Assembly: GCF_000499385.1 (NCBI RefSeq)
Contig: NW_013652695.1
Coordinates: forward strand, 1-54,641
Source: Eimeria necatrix
Lineage: Eukaryota > Apicomplexa > Conoidasida > Eucoccidiorida > Eimeriidae
DNA length: 54,641 bases
Direction of reading: 5' to 3'
The notes beneath the pieces were generated by a model that was given only the letters and a program-made list of their open reading frames with translations, was not told the origin of the DNA and did not search any database. This document shows positions 35,901 to 46,440 of the stretch, piece by piece (within the stretch, counting starts at the first letter, position 1; each line of letters opens with the position of its first letter). The position numbers and the translations under genes were made by a program.

Positions 35901-38889
35901 ATAGCACTTAAATTCGCGGAGCAGTGATGGCGTAGGGTTGGAGGCTGACGAGTTTAGCAATTGCCTCTTGAAAGTTCGCAGTTTGTTTTTGCTGACGCAG
36001 CAACTCTGCTGCGATTGTGTCGGAGTAAGCAGCAAACACAGACAGCACGTAAAGCGCGTCCTGGAGCATCAGCTGCTGTTGCCACGCGAGGGCGCCACTG
36101 CTGCTTTCAGCAACTGTACGGGCGACCAACTGCTGCAGAGCAACTGCTGCTTCTGTGCCAAATGCAGCCAATTCGGAAGACAGTAGCTCCATATGATCTG
36201 CGTAGGCTCTCTGACAGACTGAAAGCCACTCAGCATCCTCCTGCTGTTGCTGCTGACCTTCCTGCTGCTGCTGCGACGAATGCGGTTTTCCGCTGTCCTC
36301 CCCACCTGCTGTCGCTGCCGCTGCGCAGCAACACGCATCCGCCGCTAAGAACACATGATCGCCACGGCATGTACAGCCAAATCCACAAGCAGCAGCGAGG
36401 CCACCACCCTCCACTATAACAGCGGCAGCGCGCGCAACTCACCTCGTACAGCAGCTAATTCTAGGCCAGCAACTGCAGCAGCAGACGCTGCTGCTGCAGT
36501 GTTGACACAGACAAAAATACTTAGCGTTGAGCGCCAGCTCTGGCATGCTCCCTGCGGCAGGCAAGATGAGGCGAAAAGCGCTGGTCAACGTGCTGCAGCA
36601 ACCAACCGAAGTAGCAACAGAGACAACACAGCGAGCAGCCAGGCAGCAGCAACAGCAGCCGAGACAGACCTGCAACAGGGCCTCATCCTTGTAAGTAAGG
36701 AGAGAGGAGAAAAAGGGAAGCGTTGGATTTATGAGACTGCGGTACTCGTCGAGCTGCTCCAAAAGCTCCCGCTGCTGCTGCTTCTCCAGCTGCAACTGCT
36801 GTCGCAGGTGTTCTCGCAAAGCCACCAACTTGCTGCGGCTGCTGCTGCTCCTAGCTCCAGAACCTACGCCGGTGTCACTGCCCTCCTTTCGCCCAGATGT
36901 ACCAGTAGACGGAGCGAATTCTGTCGCTCCTCTCTGCTGCTGTTCCTGTGGCAAACAGGTGAGGTTATGTCGCCTTGCTGCAGTTTCTGCGGCTGCCGCA
37001 GCTACAGCTTTTTCCGTCGCTGCCGCCGCAGCAGCCAGCGCCTTCGCCGCCGCCCGTACGGCCTTGCGCTGTATATCCAGCTGAAAAAAGTCGAGGATTG
37101 GCAGCATAGCGGCAGCAGCGCCGGAAAGAAGGGCCAACAGAGGTTGCTCCTCCACAACTCGACAGATGATCAACAAAAATCTCTCGCCCGTGTCAATATA
37201 CTGAAGATGTGACAGCTGGTGTTTCAGTGCTTCCATGTAGTCAGCTGAGCATACAATAAAGTTCAAAAATCAGGTAAACGAACGGCACAATCTCTTACTA
37301 TTGTCCGCGCACCACAATGCCGGCTGATGTATCGAAGGGATTTTGCCGCAGTAAATATAACGTCGTGCTTTGCACGTTGCAACGAAACACAAGAATCAAG
37401 CTAATCGACGAAAGAGCAGAGCTGGACGGCGGAGGCTACGCAGCAACAGACTGGCCAGTATGTCACAAGCATGTAAAACGGCACGCAAAATGCCAAGGAA
37501 ACACGTCTCCAAGAACATAAGGGGAAAAGCACAGGCACAGTCATACGGAAACAGAGGAAAAATCAGCCGTAGGGACAACCAGCAATACTGGACCACAGAA
37601 TAAAACGCGTCGCATCAGACGGACACGAACACTGCAAAAAGCGCGCCAGTGCAGACAGGGGCCCGGAACAAGGAAACTCAGAGGTAGAGAAGCGGAGACC
37701 AATTGAACTACAATACTGGGGGAACAACAGCGAGACAAGTACTGAAAACTGGAGCATCAGAAAAGAGGAGCGAAAAAACAGTCTCGTTGCAGCATCGCCT
37801 CACGCGTTCTTGCCAAGATAGCAGCCGTCTGAACAGGGAGAACATCGAGTAGTAAGTAAACGCAAGAACCGATCAGCAAGTCCCTCTGCGTCCCCAATCC
37901 CTGCGCATGCAGCACGGACGCAGTCCTAATTCCCCTGTTGCAGCGCGCACCTTTCTACAGTCGCTGCCCCTCGTGAGGGAGTCTTAGCAGTCCCAGAGGG
38001 CTACTTTTATGATTACATATATGCTTGAAGCGAACTGACTACCGATGAACAAGGAATGTCACGGAAAAGGCGCAAAGCGGTAGTCAGCACAGCACAGGCA
38101 ACTGCAACAAAGCAGCGGCAGAAGCACATGAAGTCAAGCAATCACAGATGCAGAGCCATAATGCCCATCCAAAAGGAAGAAAAACGCTCATGAAGAAAGT
38201 GTACAGTAGAAGCACTGACCAGATACAAGATGCAAAGACAGACGAACAGATATGCACACAAACACAAAGATGGAAGAACACAGCTACACACAAACACAAA
38301 GCGACGCCAGATGGCTCACTTGCTCATCCGCCCCACCAGACAGCTCTCTCGCTAGCTGCTCATCAAGAGCCTCTTGAGATGCCGCTGCTGCTGGATTGGC
38401 AACGTCGGGATCCATCTGTAAAGACCCTTCTAAAGTTCCCGTTTGGCCACAGCCCGCAGCAGCAGCTGCAGGATCTGGTGCTCTGCCTTGCAGCAGCTGA
38501 AACAGAGCATGCAAAACCCGCTGCAACGGGAAGGTCCCCAAGTGCTCATCAGTCGCGAAGGACAGCCACTGCTGCAGCTCGGTCAAGCAAGCCAACTGAA
38601 ACGCACACAGGCACAGTCTGACTGGCGTGGCTCGTACTTCTGGTGCAACTTCTAGAGGCAATGCACCTTCGGTCCATGTTGCACATGTGCAGAGAAGACA
38701 CAGGAGTGCACTGGAACGCTGCTGACGCGTGTATGCTTACGGCTTCTGCTGCTGCCTTTGCTGTTCTCAAAATTGCTGCTGCTGCTTCAAATGAACAGAA
38801 CGTACCTGCTGGGCTTCACTGGGGTGCGAAAGCAGCTGCAGCATTTGCTGCCACTGCCTTTCATCGCCGTCCTGACCATGCGACAGCAT
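27000..38889 (-). CDS. UFD4/TRIP12-type HECT E3 ubiquitin-protein ligase (giant, about 2,700 aa)
   Basis: The HECT E3 takes ubiquitin from an E2 onto its own cysteine and passes it to substrates. Exons from the 3' end, phases agreeing: 27000-27183, 27543-27677, 28058-28224, 28384-28502, 28702-29449, 29606-29722, 29900-29940, 30010-32367, 32474-35018, 35169-35385, 35551-35774. Then come exons in 35950-36414 and 36690-37244 with unsettled edges, at least one unresolved in 37270-38320, then 38320-38595 and 38806-38889 (start ATG 38889). Key motifs: GEEGVGQGPTNEFYAE (HECT N-lobe), FRLLGQLAAKALLDGR, VKDMACSFVIP, DHGFTTSS, FVTGSTILPAGGFAGF and the catalytic Cys in LPSVMTCSNYIKLP, with C-terminal EEGQGAFTLS. 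The N-terminus has the armadillo signature of UFD4/TRIP12 (LDFFQLDIQR; ATDEHLGTFPLQRVL). IQLYVHSVPVPP matches their pre-HECT region. Long Gln/Ser/Ala runs expand the middle exons and part of the HECT N-lobe. Confidence 0.9.
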
Positions 38890-39335
38890 TTTCGTTGCTG
38901 CCACTGCAGCTGCTGCCGCAGCTGCCGCTGCTGCTGCTGCAGCGAGCGTGTAGACAGCCAGGCAAGCTCAAGAGGCAATCAATCTCCCACACTGTTGCTG
39001 AGACTGCTGCACTTGATGATAGGATCGGTGCTGCTGCTCCTGCGGTTGCTGCAGTTGTCCCCACAGGGAGCAGCCAAGCAGACCGCAGCTCCGCTGATGC
39101 TGCTCCTGCTGCTGCAGAGTTGCTTTCCTGCTTGGCGCAGACTCAGATGACACTGCAGAGCCTACTGCAGCTGCTGAGCATGTAGCAGCTGCTACTGCAG
39201 CAGCTGCCTACTCGGGTTTTGTTGCCACGTTGACTGTTCCCCCCAAGGGTAGAGCCTACAGCAGCAGCAGCAGCTGCTGCTGCTGTTTCTGCGGCTGCAA
39301 CGCGGTCTCTAGTGAAACAGAGGCCTTTGAAATAA

Positions 39336-40004
39336 ATGGTCTACGCTGAGCAGCTGCAGTGGCTGCCAACAGCACGGTTGCTGCTGCGAGGCGGCTATGC
39401 AGCAGCGGCAGCAGCAGCGTCTTCTGAGGAAGCTGCTACTGTCAACGAAGTGTAAGTACACTTAAGATGCGAGTGCTACCCATTCAAAAGTGGTGCTGTT
39501 GTGCCAAAGGAGCACCAACAGCGGGAAAGAAAACAAAGCAGCGATGCGCGATTGCACGACTGCTGCGGCTGTTGCAGCAACAGCAGCCGTACCTGCAGTT
39601 GCAGCTGCTGAGTACCACGCTCCAGTTTCTCTAAAGGCATCGCTTGCTGCCTCGTTTGTTTTACTCAGTTGTTGTTGCTGCTGGTAAGAAGGTGGAGATG
39701 GGACGGAAGAGAGTGTGCTTTGAGTGTAAACAAAGGCGGCAACAACAGCAGCTGCAGCAATCTCAAGACGAGCAGCCTGTCTTTACTGAGTTGTTTATGC
39801 AGTTTCTGTGGGCGGGCACAGGTAATTCAAGGCACAGAGGAGGACAAAAAGATATTTTTACTGTGGTTTCACGAAATATGCACCGAAACCTGGCGCCGTT
39901 CACGCTCCCTGAACCTCGCTCACCTGTTACGTTTGATATGTTTGTTAGCGCAGCTGCAAGGGCCTTCTAGGTTTTATTCGTATTTCAGCTCTCTGTCATA
40001 CTAA
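39336..40004 (+). CDS. Small hypothetical protein, three exons
   Basis: Candidate exons 39336-39451, about 39532-39681 and about 39811-40004 join in phase. The first ends at the consensus donor GTAAGT and the last acceptor follows a pyrimidine-rich stretch ending ATGCAG. The product begins MVYAEQLQWLPTARLLLRGG, has an Ala-rich middle and a well-formed amphipathic C-terminal part (GTEEDKKIFLLWFHEICTET). The start lies only 447 bp from the start of the divergent HECT ligase gene. No family is recognised. A longer plus-strand open frame at 38643-39185 overlaps the first HECT exon and is probably a shadow. The middle exon is the weakest. Confidence 0.35.
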
Positions 40005-41812
40005 GTTCAATACAGGCTGCTTTAAGCTCCATAGGAAGAGGACTGTTTCAGCCACTGACTACTTACCAGCAGGCGCAATACGTAGAGCAACAACTAAGGA
40101 ACGATCTCCCCTGCAGCGGCGGTACTTACGGGAGCATCAGTAAGTGCTGCAGTAGAAGTATCGTCGTCTACTCCATTAGCGCTTGTTGCGTCATTAAGAT
40201 AGCCATTTTAGACTAGTCGAAGGATTGGAAAGCTGTTGTGAAAGGGAGCAGCAAAATCGCCGGAAAGCACACCATTAATGGCGACACCATGCTACTACAA
40301 AGCATACTCGGAATATATCAGGTCACTGTTAGTCATCTCAGACAGTATGAGCCCCTGCGTCGTGCGGAGAAGCGTAGAGCTTCAAGTGCCCAGGAGACAT
40401 ACGTGGTGCGGATGTAGGCGCATTACAACGCTTACTGTCCTATAAACACCCTTAAGCCATACAATAGATCTGTCTAATGGACAGACCTATTGTATGGCTT
40501 AAGAGTATTTATAGGACAGTACAGGAACCAGGCAAGCACTAATAGAGTCGCTAAACCCTTGCAAGGCTCAAGCGATCTTCATTTGGCCCTACAACAATGT
40601 TAAGGGCATTGACAGCCAGAACTGTAACAGTGAACAAGCCCTCAGACTGGGTGAAATTAAAAGTTGTTGGTAGGTCGTTCTGGTTGTTAAGGCTACTGTA
40701 ACCGGGCAATATCTCACATACATTGGCCCAAGTTTACCAAGGAGCAGATAGGACCTCGTGCGGTATTCTGAGAGTCTTCCCAGCAAGGTAAGGCTGATAC
40801 CCACAATTGAAGTCACTCTGTGTAGTGCTTCAGGGAGAGACGTACAAATGGCGTCCAGCGTCTGCACAAATAGGCGCCATAAGCGTTTAGGTCGGCTGGT
40901 ACTGATGCCGAAGGACGAGGCGGAGCCTCAAAACCCCTTTTAGCACGCTCGCTGATGTTCCGTTCCTTTCTTTGCGCTGTTCAGTATCCCAGACATCCCG
41001 AATATACGGGCTGTGCCAGCGAGACTTGACTAGCCTCTCTTTACCCTTCCGGACGGCTCACCGAGCATCCCCGTGCGTAGATCGTCGTACACTGTTACCT
41101 TAGCACCACACACGCTACCAAACATCTGTCTTGTTTCGTTAAATGCCAAAACAGAGTTGATGCTATTTTTGTCCATTTCAGAACCTGGCCTTCCAAGCTC
41201 CCCCCAGTACGGTCTCCAGTGCTGGAGGCCGTTTTGGCCTGTTAAGTGTTTCAGACTAGTTGTGAAGTTACCAGCCTAATCTTGCGCAGCGTGACTTGAT
41301 AGTATCATATACACTCTAATGGCTAGAAAAGCGCCGTCATAAGCGAACAGCCTTGAGGGGCTGGGGTTCTATCCACCCAGTGGCCTCAAAGCTAGTGGCA
41401 GCAATGCACAGTTAAAGAAGCCTTGAGAGGCTCAAAATACGTCTAATTCATAGACAGACTCTGTCGAGGGAAACTTTCAGATAAATTGGTCCGTGGTGTA
41501 GTTGTTTATGTGACCAAACTAGCTAAGGTGTAGGCGCTTTGACGCTTCCCCCGAGCGCTGGGTATCGACCGGCGTCGCTACCATCCAGCCAGATTCATCA
41601 GATCCCGCCAAGCGCTCGCGACTACTATGTGTGTAGAACGGAGCTCAACCAGTATTCATTGTGTGCACCAAATGTGACTTAAGTCTTTCTTGAGGGCAAG
41701 AAATCCTAACACGAATGCCCAGGGCGGAGTCGAAGTGCTGAGGTCCTCCGCTTTCTCTTCCCAGGGCGCCTGTGACTCGGCCCTTGTTGCCTATGATTTT
41801 TCGCGATGTTCC
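40005..41812. other. Intergenic DNA, no gene seen
   Basis: Short frames only. It holds the foldback element at 40434-40520. CAG tracts are absent. Confidence 0.5.
40434..40520. repeat. Foldback element, 41-bp arms, 5-bp loop
   Basis: Bases 40434-40474 and 40480-40520 are reverse complements at 38 of 41 positions; outer ends are ACTGTCCTATAAA / TTTATAGGACAGT. The loop is TAATG-like (40475-40479). The three mismatches look like transitions that accumulated after formation. It may be a tiny MITE-type element or a replication-derived palindrome. Confidence 0.9.
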
Positions 41813-42223
41813 TTACAAAGATCGTGGTATTAAGGGCCTCATGGGGCTGTGCAGTGTAGCATCTGTGTCACAGAAAGCGCAAGTACTCCCAACTGCAGCA
41901 TCCTGAGTAACTTCAGAAGCAACTGCACTGGCAGTATTAACACCAAAAGCCCCATCGGCACGCCGACTCCCTAAGAAGCGCAACCCCAGACGTTCCGCAC
42001 ACCTACGACTCAACTGCCCCCACATATCCAGCAAGACCTCTTGACACACATGGGGCAGGTAAAGCGGCAAATGAAAAGGTCCGAAGTGAGAGCAGCAAAA
42101 CGAAGTAGCCAAAGTTCCACGCACTGCGCTCGCCCCCCCTAACTCCAGCAAAGTTGAGGAAGTAAACGAACGCACAAAGTAAAACCAACACGAAAACAGG
42201 TCCCCGCCGTTCCACTGTACCAA
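41813..42223 (-). CDS. Possible exon of a hypothetical protein
   Basis: A 136-codon minus-strand frame of non-repetitive composition (for example PLYLPHVCQEVLLDMWGQLS). An overlapping frame begins at 42215 with a signal-peptide-like MERRGPVFVLVLLCAFVYFL, so a real gene might splice from one frame to the other near 42130, but I found no consistent donor and acceptor. No family recognised. Confidence 0.25.
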   Translation of the reverse strand: MVQWNGGDLFSCWFYFVRSFTSSTLLELGGASAVRGTLATSFCCSHFGPFHLPLYLPHVCQEVLLDMWGQLSRRCAERLGLRFLGSRRADGAFGVNTASAVASEVTQDAAVGSTCAFCDTDATLHSPMRPLIPRSL

Positions 42224-42640
42224 GCAGGAGCTGATGCTGTTGGTGCCCTGCTCACTATTGGAGATGCGGATGCGACAGCGACTTAAGTCGCCTTTTTTCA
42301 GCAGTTTCGGCAGCTGTTGCAGCGTCGGCTGTCACTACCGAGCGCCTCACGCTAATGGAAAAACGCTGCAACGGATGCGTCACCTCTCATCTGCGCCTGT
42401 CTTGGGCTTGCAGAGAAGGGAAGGAGTGAGGCAGGCCAAGCGCCACAGCCGCTAGTACACTTCCAGACACGTAAACAAACACAAACTAGCTGCGCACCGG
42501 AAATGTGATAAGAAGAGGTTCAACACTTCCTGCGGAATGCACGTAAACCAGGATTCCACGGGGCCGTGAACGACCAAGGGCTGGTGGAGGAAGAGTAGTC
42601 GGCTGTGCACTCCCGCACCTTCAACGCTCCAGCAGCAGCG

Positions 42641-42883
42641 CTACAGGCTTAGCCCCAGAAACTCAACAGCTTCCTGTAGGCGGGCCTTCAGCGCCTGGGC
42701 ATGGGGACGCCCTCCGGAAAAAAAAACCAGATTGCGAAAAACCATAGGCAACGCCGCAGCACAACTGCTCAGTCGTGATGCGGCGGCACGAGCAGCCAAG
42801 CACCCGCTGCTGCTATTGCTACGGGCTGGTGCAGCCACAGGCAACGATTTAGTAGCAAGTTGCTCGGAGAGCCTCGCATGCAA
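42641..42883 (-). CDS. Possible C-terminal exon of a hypothetical protein
   Basis: The minus-strand frame ends in a natural-looking C-terminus (VFFSGGRPHAQALKARLQEA, then VEFLGLSL and stop) after an Ala/Ser-rich stretch. An acceptor-like TTTCTTTTATATCTTGCATGCGAG precedes it. It could be the 3' end of the GILT-type gene upstream or of a separate gene; the connection is not established. Confidence 0.3.
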   Translation of the reverse strand: MHARLSEQLATKSLPVAAPARSNSSSGCLAARAAASRLSSCAAALPMVFRNLVFFSGGRPHAQALKARLQEAVEFLGLSL

Positions 42884-43585
42884 GATATAAAAGAAACCGA
42901 CAGAACTGGTACAAAGTAACAGATAAGGACCATCTCTGACTGAAGTGCTCCTGAAGGCTTACACAATCCATTGCCTGCCTTGCATTCCTCTGAGGCACTG
43001 ACAGTCAGAAATGACTGAGATATGCGCTGTTCACACCCGGCAGCAGGCCTGAGCTTCGGCACGGGGCGTGTGTACGACTGTTGTACGTACAGCTGAACCT
43101 TCATTAGTTTCCTGCAAGCATTTCCAAGCCACAGTATATGCCTTTCATGCAAAGGTCGTACACTAAACTTCATCTTGAGCGAAAATCCGGTACATGTCAG
43201 TCACCACCAAACTTCCTGCTCCCCTCTGTTGTACTTCCTCCGCCTTCTGTTGCCCCTGCACGTGCTGCTGCTGCTGTGACTGCTGTTTCCGCTGTTTGTC
43301 GCAGCCCTCTTTCCCCGCACAGTAAGCTTTCAGGCTCTCCTCCTTGCCAGCTGAGGATGTGCATATGGCGCAGCGGAGGTCCTTCTCTCCCACTGCCTGG
43401 GGCCACAGTTGCACCGCAACCAGAAAAGGCAAACAAGGGAAAATGGCTCTGCACGCCACTACGTAGACGAAAATTGCCCGCAAATGCAGGTTTGACGTTG
43501 ACAAAGCCAGCGCTCTTGAGGAATTGATTATCTGAACCTTCGCTGTAATTGCAAACAGCAAAAGTGGGGCAAAGGCGAAGCTTAC

Positions 43586-45268
43586 CGAGTGCTGTCGGTC
43601 CACTGTTATCCAGGGCACGCGGTCGTGCTCAGGAGTTTGCTCGGCCATGAGGTGTTGCAACCTTTCTCCCTACACGCAGGGCTCAATGTAACGGTAACGT
43701 GACTAAACGGATATCCAAAATGAAGCTACCAAGCAAGGCCTTCATGCGTGTAAGATCGAGCTTGGCAGAAACAGTTCATGACACTAGCATTGCATTGAAA
43801 GTTCACAGCTTCGAAGTAAGGCTGAGATGGGGCTGCACGATTCTCACAGGGACTTTGGCGGCAAATTAGGCATGCTCTTCTCGCCATGACTTGGTATTAA
43901 GGTCCGCTACTGAGCCTCATGATACTGGCTTTGAAGTGCAACTTAGAATTGAAGTATACGGCTAGCAGTTAAAGCTTACTGCTGGGGACAGGCTGCAGAC
44001 AAGAATTTCAAAGATTAGCATATTTGCGCGTGTACTTGGAAGGTCAACTTTACACATGACCCAAGAATTGCGGCCCCCTGTTGCCGCTGCTGCAGCCGCA
44101 GCAGTTACTTCTGCAGAGGACACTGCAGCGTCGTTGGCTGCCTTTGCTGCTGCCATTGCCGCAGCTGCAGCTTCTCTGGCTGCAGGCCCCACGTCGCCGT
44201 GCCTCTCCGCCTCAGCTGCTGCTTTTGCTGCAGCAAGAGCTCGACGTGCCTCAGCAATGGCCAGCTGGCTGGCTGCGATAGCCTTAGTAATGTGCGCCTC
44301 AGCCTTGATCAGGCTAGCCGCATCCAGCTGACTCTTGTTTACGCAGTCGAGCCACGGGGCCCACCTACACACAGTGTACGTACACGGAAACCTGAGCTCT
44401 GGGCGAAAGCTATGAAGGACAGTGAAGAGCAACCTTTTCGTAAAGGCGAGTATAGAAGAGATACTTGGAAGTTGTTAGATGCCCCTCCATCAAACTCAGA
44501 TTGTGGAAATTACAAGGACTCCAGAATCAAAAGTGCCGAGAGGCTGGCATTCTTCCATTATTGATTGTGATCGTGTCAAGATGCTCAGCGAAACTCACAC
44601 GTCGATTTCAGCCTCCTTCATAAGCGCCAGACCGCAGGCCTCCACTCTGTTTAAGTAGCATTCCTCAGGTCCGTGCTGTGGGAAAGGGCAAACAACGCAG
44701 AGAACAGAGGAGAGGCTTAATGGCTACCAACCGTCTGCGGAGCTGGAGGCTTAATGGCTACCAACCGTCTGCGGAGCTGCCACATCTTAGAACGTCAGCT
44801 GCTCCCGGAAGCCTAGGCGTGTAAACAAGTCGAATCCTACCTGACATTCGTATTGGTAATGCCCTGTTTCTGTCAGTCTCTCCTTCGTGTTGCCGTAGGG
44901 GACTGGGTGTATGGCTACCTTGGCAAGTTGCAGCTCCTTCGCATGCTGCGCTGCATCCTGCAGTTGCTCAGTAATGAACAGCTGGCTCGCTGGGCACCTC
45001 TGCAGCAAACAATCGAACGAATCCCTCATAATTCTGTGGACCTTGAATTGACAGAAGTGGGCCCGAGACGCATACCATGATCGTGACCGCTGGTGCACGC
45101 TAGAGGCGGCAGGTGCAAGGAGGGAAAGGGTAGCTTTCGGCGCAGAAAATTTGAGTTCTGATTCATCCGTTAGCTCACGCTTTCATAATAAATGCCAATA
45201 TCCACGCCGAATGCTGGGTGTAAAGCCGACAACAGGCCCAACACGAGTTTCGCTCCGAGCCTTCCCAT
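43586..45268 (-). CDS. GILT-family (gamma-interferon-inducible lysosomal thiol reductase-like) protein
   Basis: Exons 45268-45179, 44999-44841, 44675-44599 and 44364-44054 join in phase. Exon 43669-43586 belongs by homology, and 3' exons probably continue towards 42.9 kb. A signal peptide (MGRLGAKLVLGLLSALHPAFG) is followed by YYESRCPASQLFITEQL, the GILT active-site region, then HPVPYGN and the family signature CQHGPEECYLNRVEAC (CQHGxxECxxNxxxxC). Later, GERLQHLMAEQTPEHDRVPW aligns with the conserved GILT C-terminal region (...HxxVPWxTVxG). GILTs reduce disulfides in endolysosomal or secreted compartments. Here the usual CxxC is CPAS, and about 80 residues of Ala-rich predicted coiled coil (about 44290-44070) are inserted after the signature. 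An exon for the intervening conserved Cys (YFEAVNFQCNASVMNC, near 43.8 kb) is likely but its junction is unresolved. Confidence 0.85.
44712..44779. repeat. Perfect tandem duplication of 34 bp in a GILT intron
   Basis: Units 44712-44745 and 44746-44779 are identical (GAGGCTTAATGGCTACCAAC...). They lie within the intron between exons 44841-44999 and 44599-44675. The exact identity indicates a recent event. Confidence 0.9.
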
Positions 45269-45729
45269 CGTGAAGAAGGAAGAAACGAACAGGAACCGAC
45301 AATAAAGGCCAAAATAAGGTCTATTGTGAGCTTTCTGCGTGTGTTCGTTCCAACTCCTTGCAAGGAGAAAATACACTTTGTGGTTACCCGTCGACAATTG
45401 CGGATGTAAGCAACATGAACAGAATGAGCATGGTGGAGCGCATGCCTGTTCAACGTACAGTTCAGAGGGCTCCTCTCTATCAGCAGGTGTTGATGGGATA
45501 TAGTCCAATATTGGCTTAATGCTGTGAGTGAATCATTATCCACTGAGCTGATGAAACACGAAAACAGAACGACGGGTTGCTTTCTACGCTGGGCTGTCTC
45601 TGTGGCTCCGTTCTGGTGTAAACGTCAGTCTCTAGCGCTCTTCTCGTCTGAATACTGCGTCTTTCTCGCTTTCTTCCTCCTTGACTTTCATTACGATATC
45701 CTACATCACTGCTTTTCATAGCAGCTTCA
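45269..45729. promoter_or_regulatory. Divergent intergenic region between two secretory-protein genes
   Basis: The 461 bp between the start codons of the GILT-type gene (-) and the multi-pass membrane protein (+) must carry both 5' flanks. It is pyrimidine-rich on the plus strand near 45580-45720. I cannot assign a specific element, and shared regulation is only inferred from the arrangement. Confidence 0.35.
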
Positions 45730-46440
45730 ATGAGGCACGAATCGCAGGAAGTACGAACCGCGTTTGGCGGACGGCGGCTCGCTCGTTCCCTGGCTTCCCT
45801 TTTCTTCGCAGTAGTCTTTTTATGCTGCACTTGTGCAGATTCTACTATTGGCGCTGCTCAGGGTCCTTCAAACCTCGCAGAAAAAGGCCATTACAGCCCC
45901 TTAGGGGCTCCCACAGATTACAGTGCGTACCAGCTGGGCGACGGCACGCTCACTTACCCGACGGGCGAATACGATGAAGACTTTGTCACACTTCCCGAGC
46001 GTCCACATGATCCTGTACATAGGGCTCCCCGGCAGGAGCAGGTGAAGGTGGAGCGCCACGTAGTCTTTGTGGCCGAGGGACGACCCCAAGTGCCTGTAGT
46101 GAAGGGGCGTGGATTTTTCATATTGGGCTTGATCATGCTCGCGATGTGCATCTCCGCGATTCACAGCGATCCTCGTGGCAGGAATGCAGGCTTTTTGGAG
46201 GGGGTTTCGATGAACGCGCGAAACTTAGTGGCCTTCAGGGATCTCACCCGCAGTCTGTTTGTGGTTCTAACGGCGATTACTTCCCCATTACTCATTGCTT
46301 GGGGAGCCAAGCGCCTCATCAAGACCCTCCCGGCCTACGTTAAATGGGCCAAAGACAACGATGAATTCGGCCTAGGGTACATGGCACTGATGTTTCTCTA
46401 TATCTGGATGTTCTTCTTCGATTCAAAGGGACAAGCGTAG
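45730..46440 (+). CDS. Multi-pass secretory-pathway membrane protein, 236 aa
   Basis: Single-exon frame. A basic N-terminus (residues 1-18) leads into a hydrophobic segment (19-36, LASLFFAVVFLCC) that can act as signal peptide or anchor. Residues 40-125 are polar with Tyr/Pro/Gly-rich repeats (YSPLGAP, YSAYQLG). TM segments lie at about 128-144 (FFILGLIMLAMCISAIH), 176-195 (LFVVLTAITSPLLIAWGAK) and 217-231 (YMALMFLYIWMFFFD), followed by a very short tail. The organisation recalls dense-granule or inner-membrane proteins of coccidia, but no specific family is recognised. It is divergent from the GILT-type gene. Codon use is even, with no CAG tract, unlike most genes here. Confidence 0.8.
   Translation: MRHESQEVRTAFGGRRLARSLASLFFAVVFLCCTCADSTIGAAQGPSNLAEKGHYSPLGAPTDYSAYQLGDGTLTYPTGEYDEDFVTLPERPHDPVHRAPRQEQVKVERHVVFVAEGRPQVPVVKGRGFFILGLIMLAMCISAIHSDPRGRNAGFLEGVSMNARNLVAFRDLTRSLFVVLTAITSPLLIAWGAKRLIKTLPAYVKWAKDNDEFGLGYMALMFLYIWMFFFDSKGQA

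Noticed and set aside
38643..39185. 180-codon plus-strand frame as a gene
   Set aside because: It overlaps the first HECT-ligase exon on the other strand, which joins in phase to armadillo-coding exons; the plus frame is Ala/Leu-rich as expected for the shadow of CAG-rich DNA.
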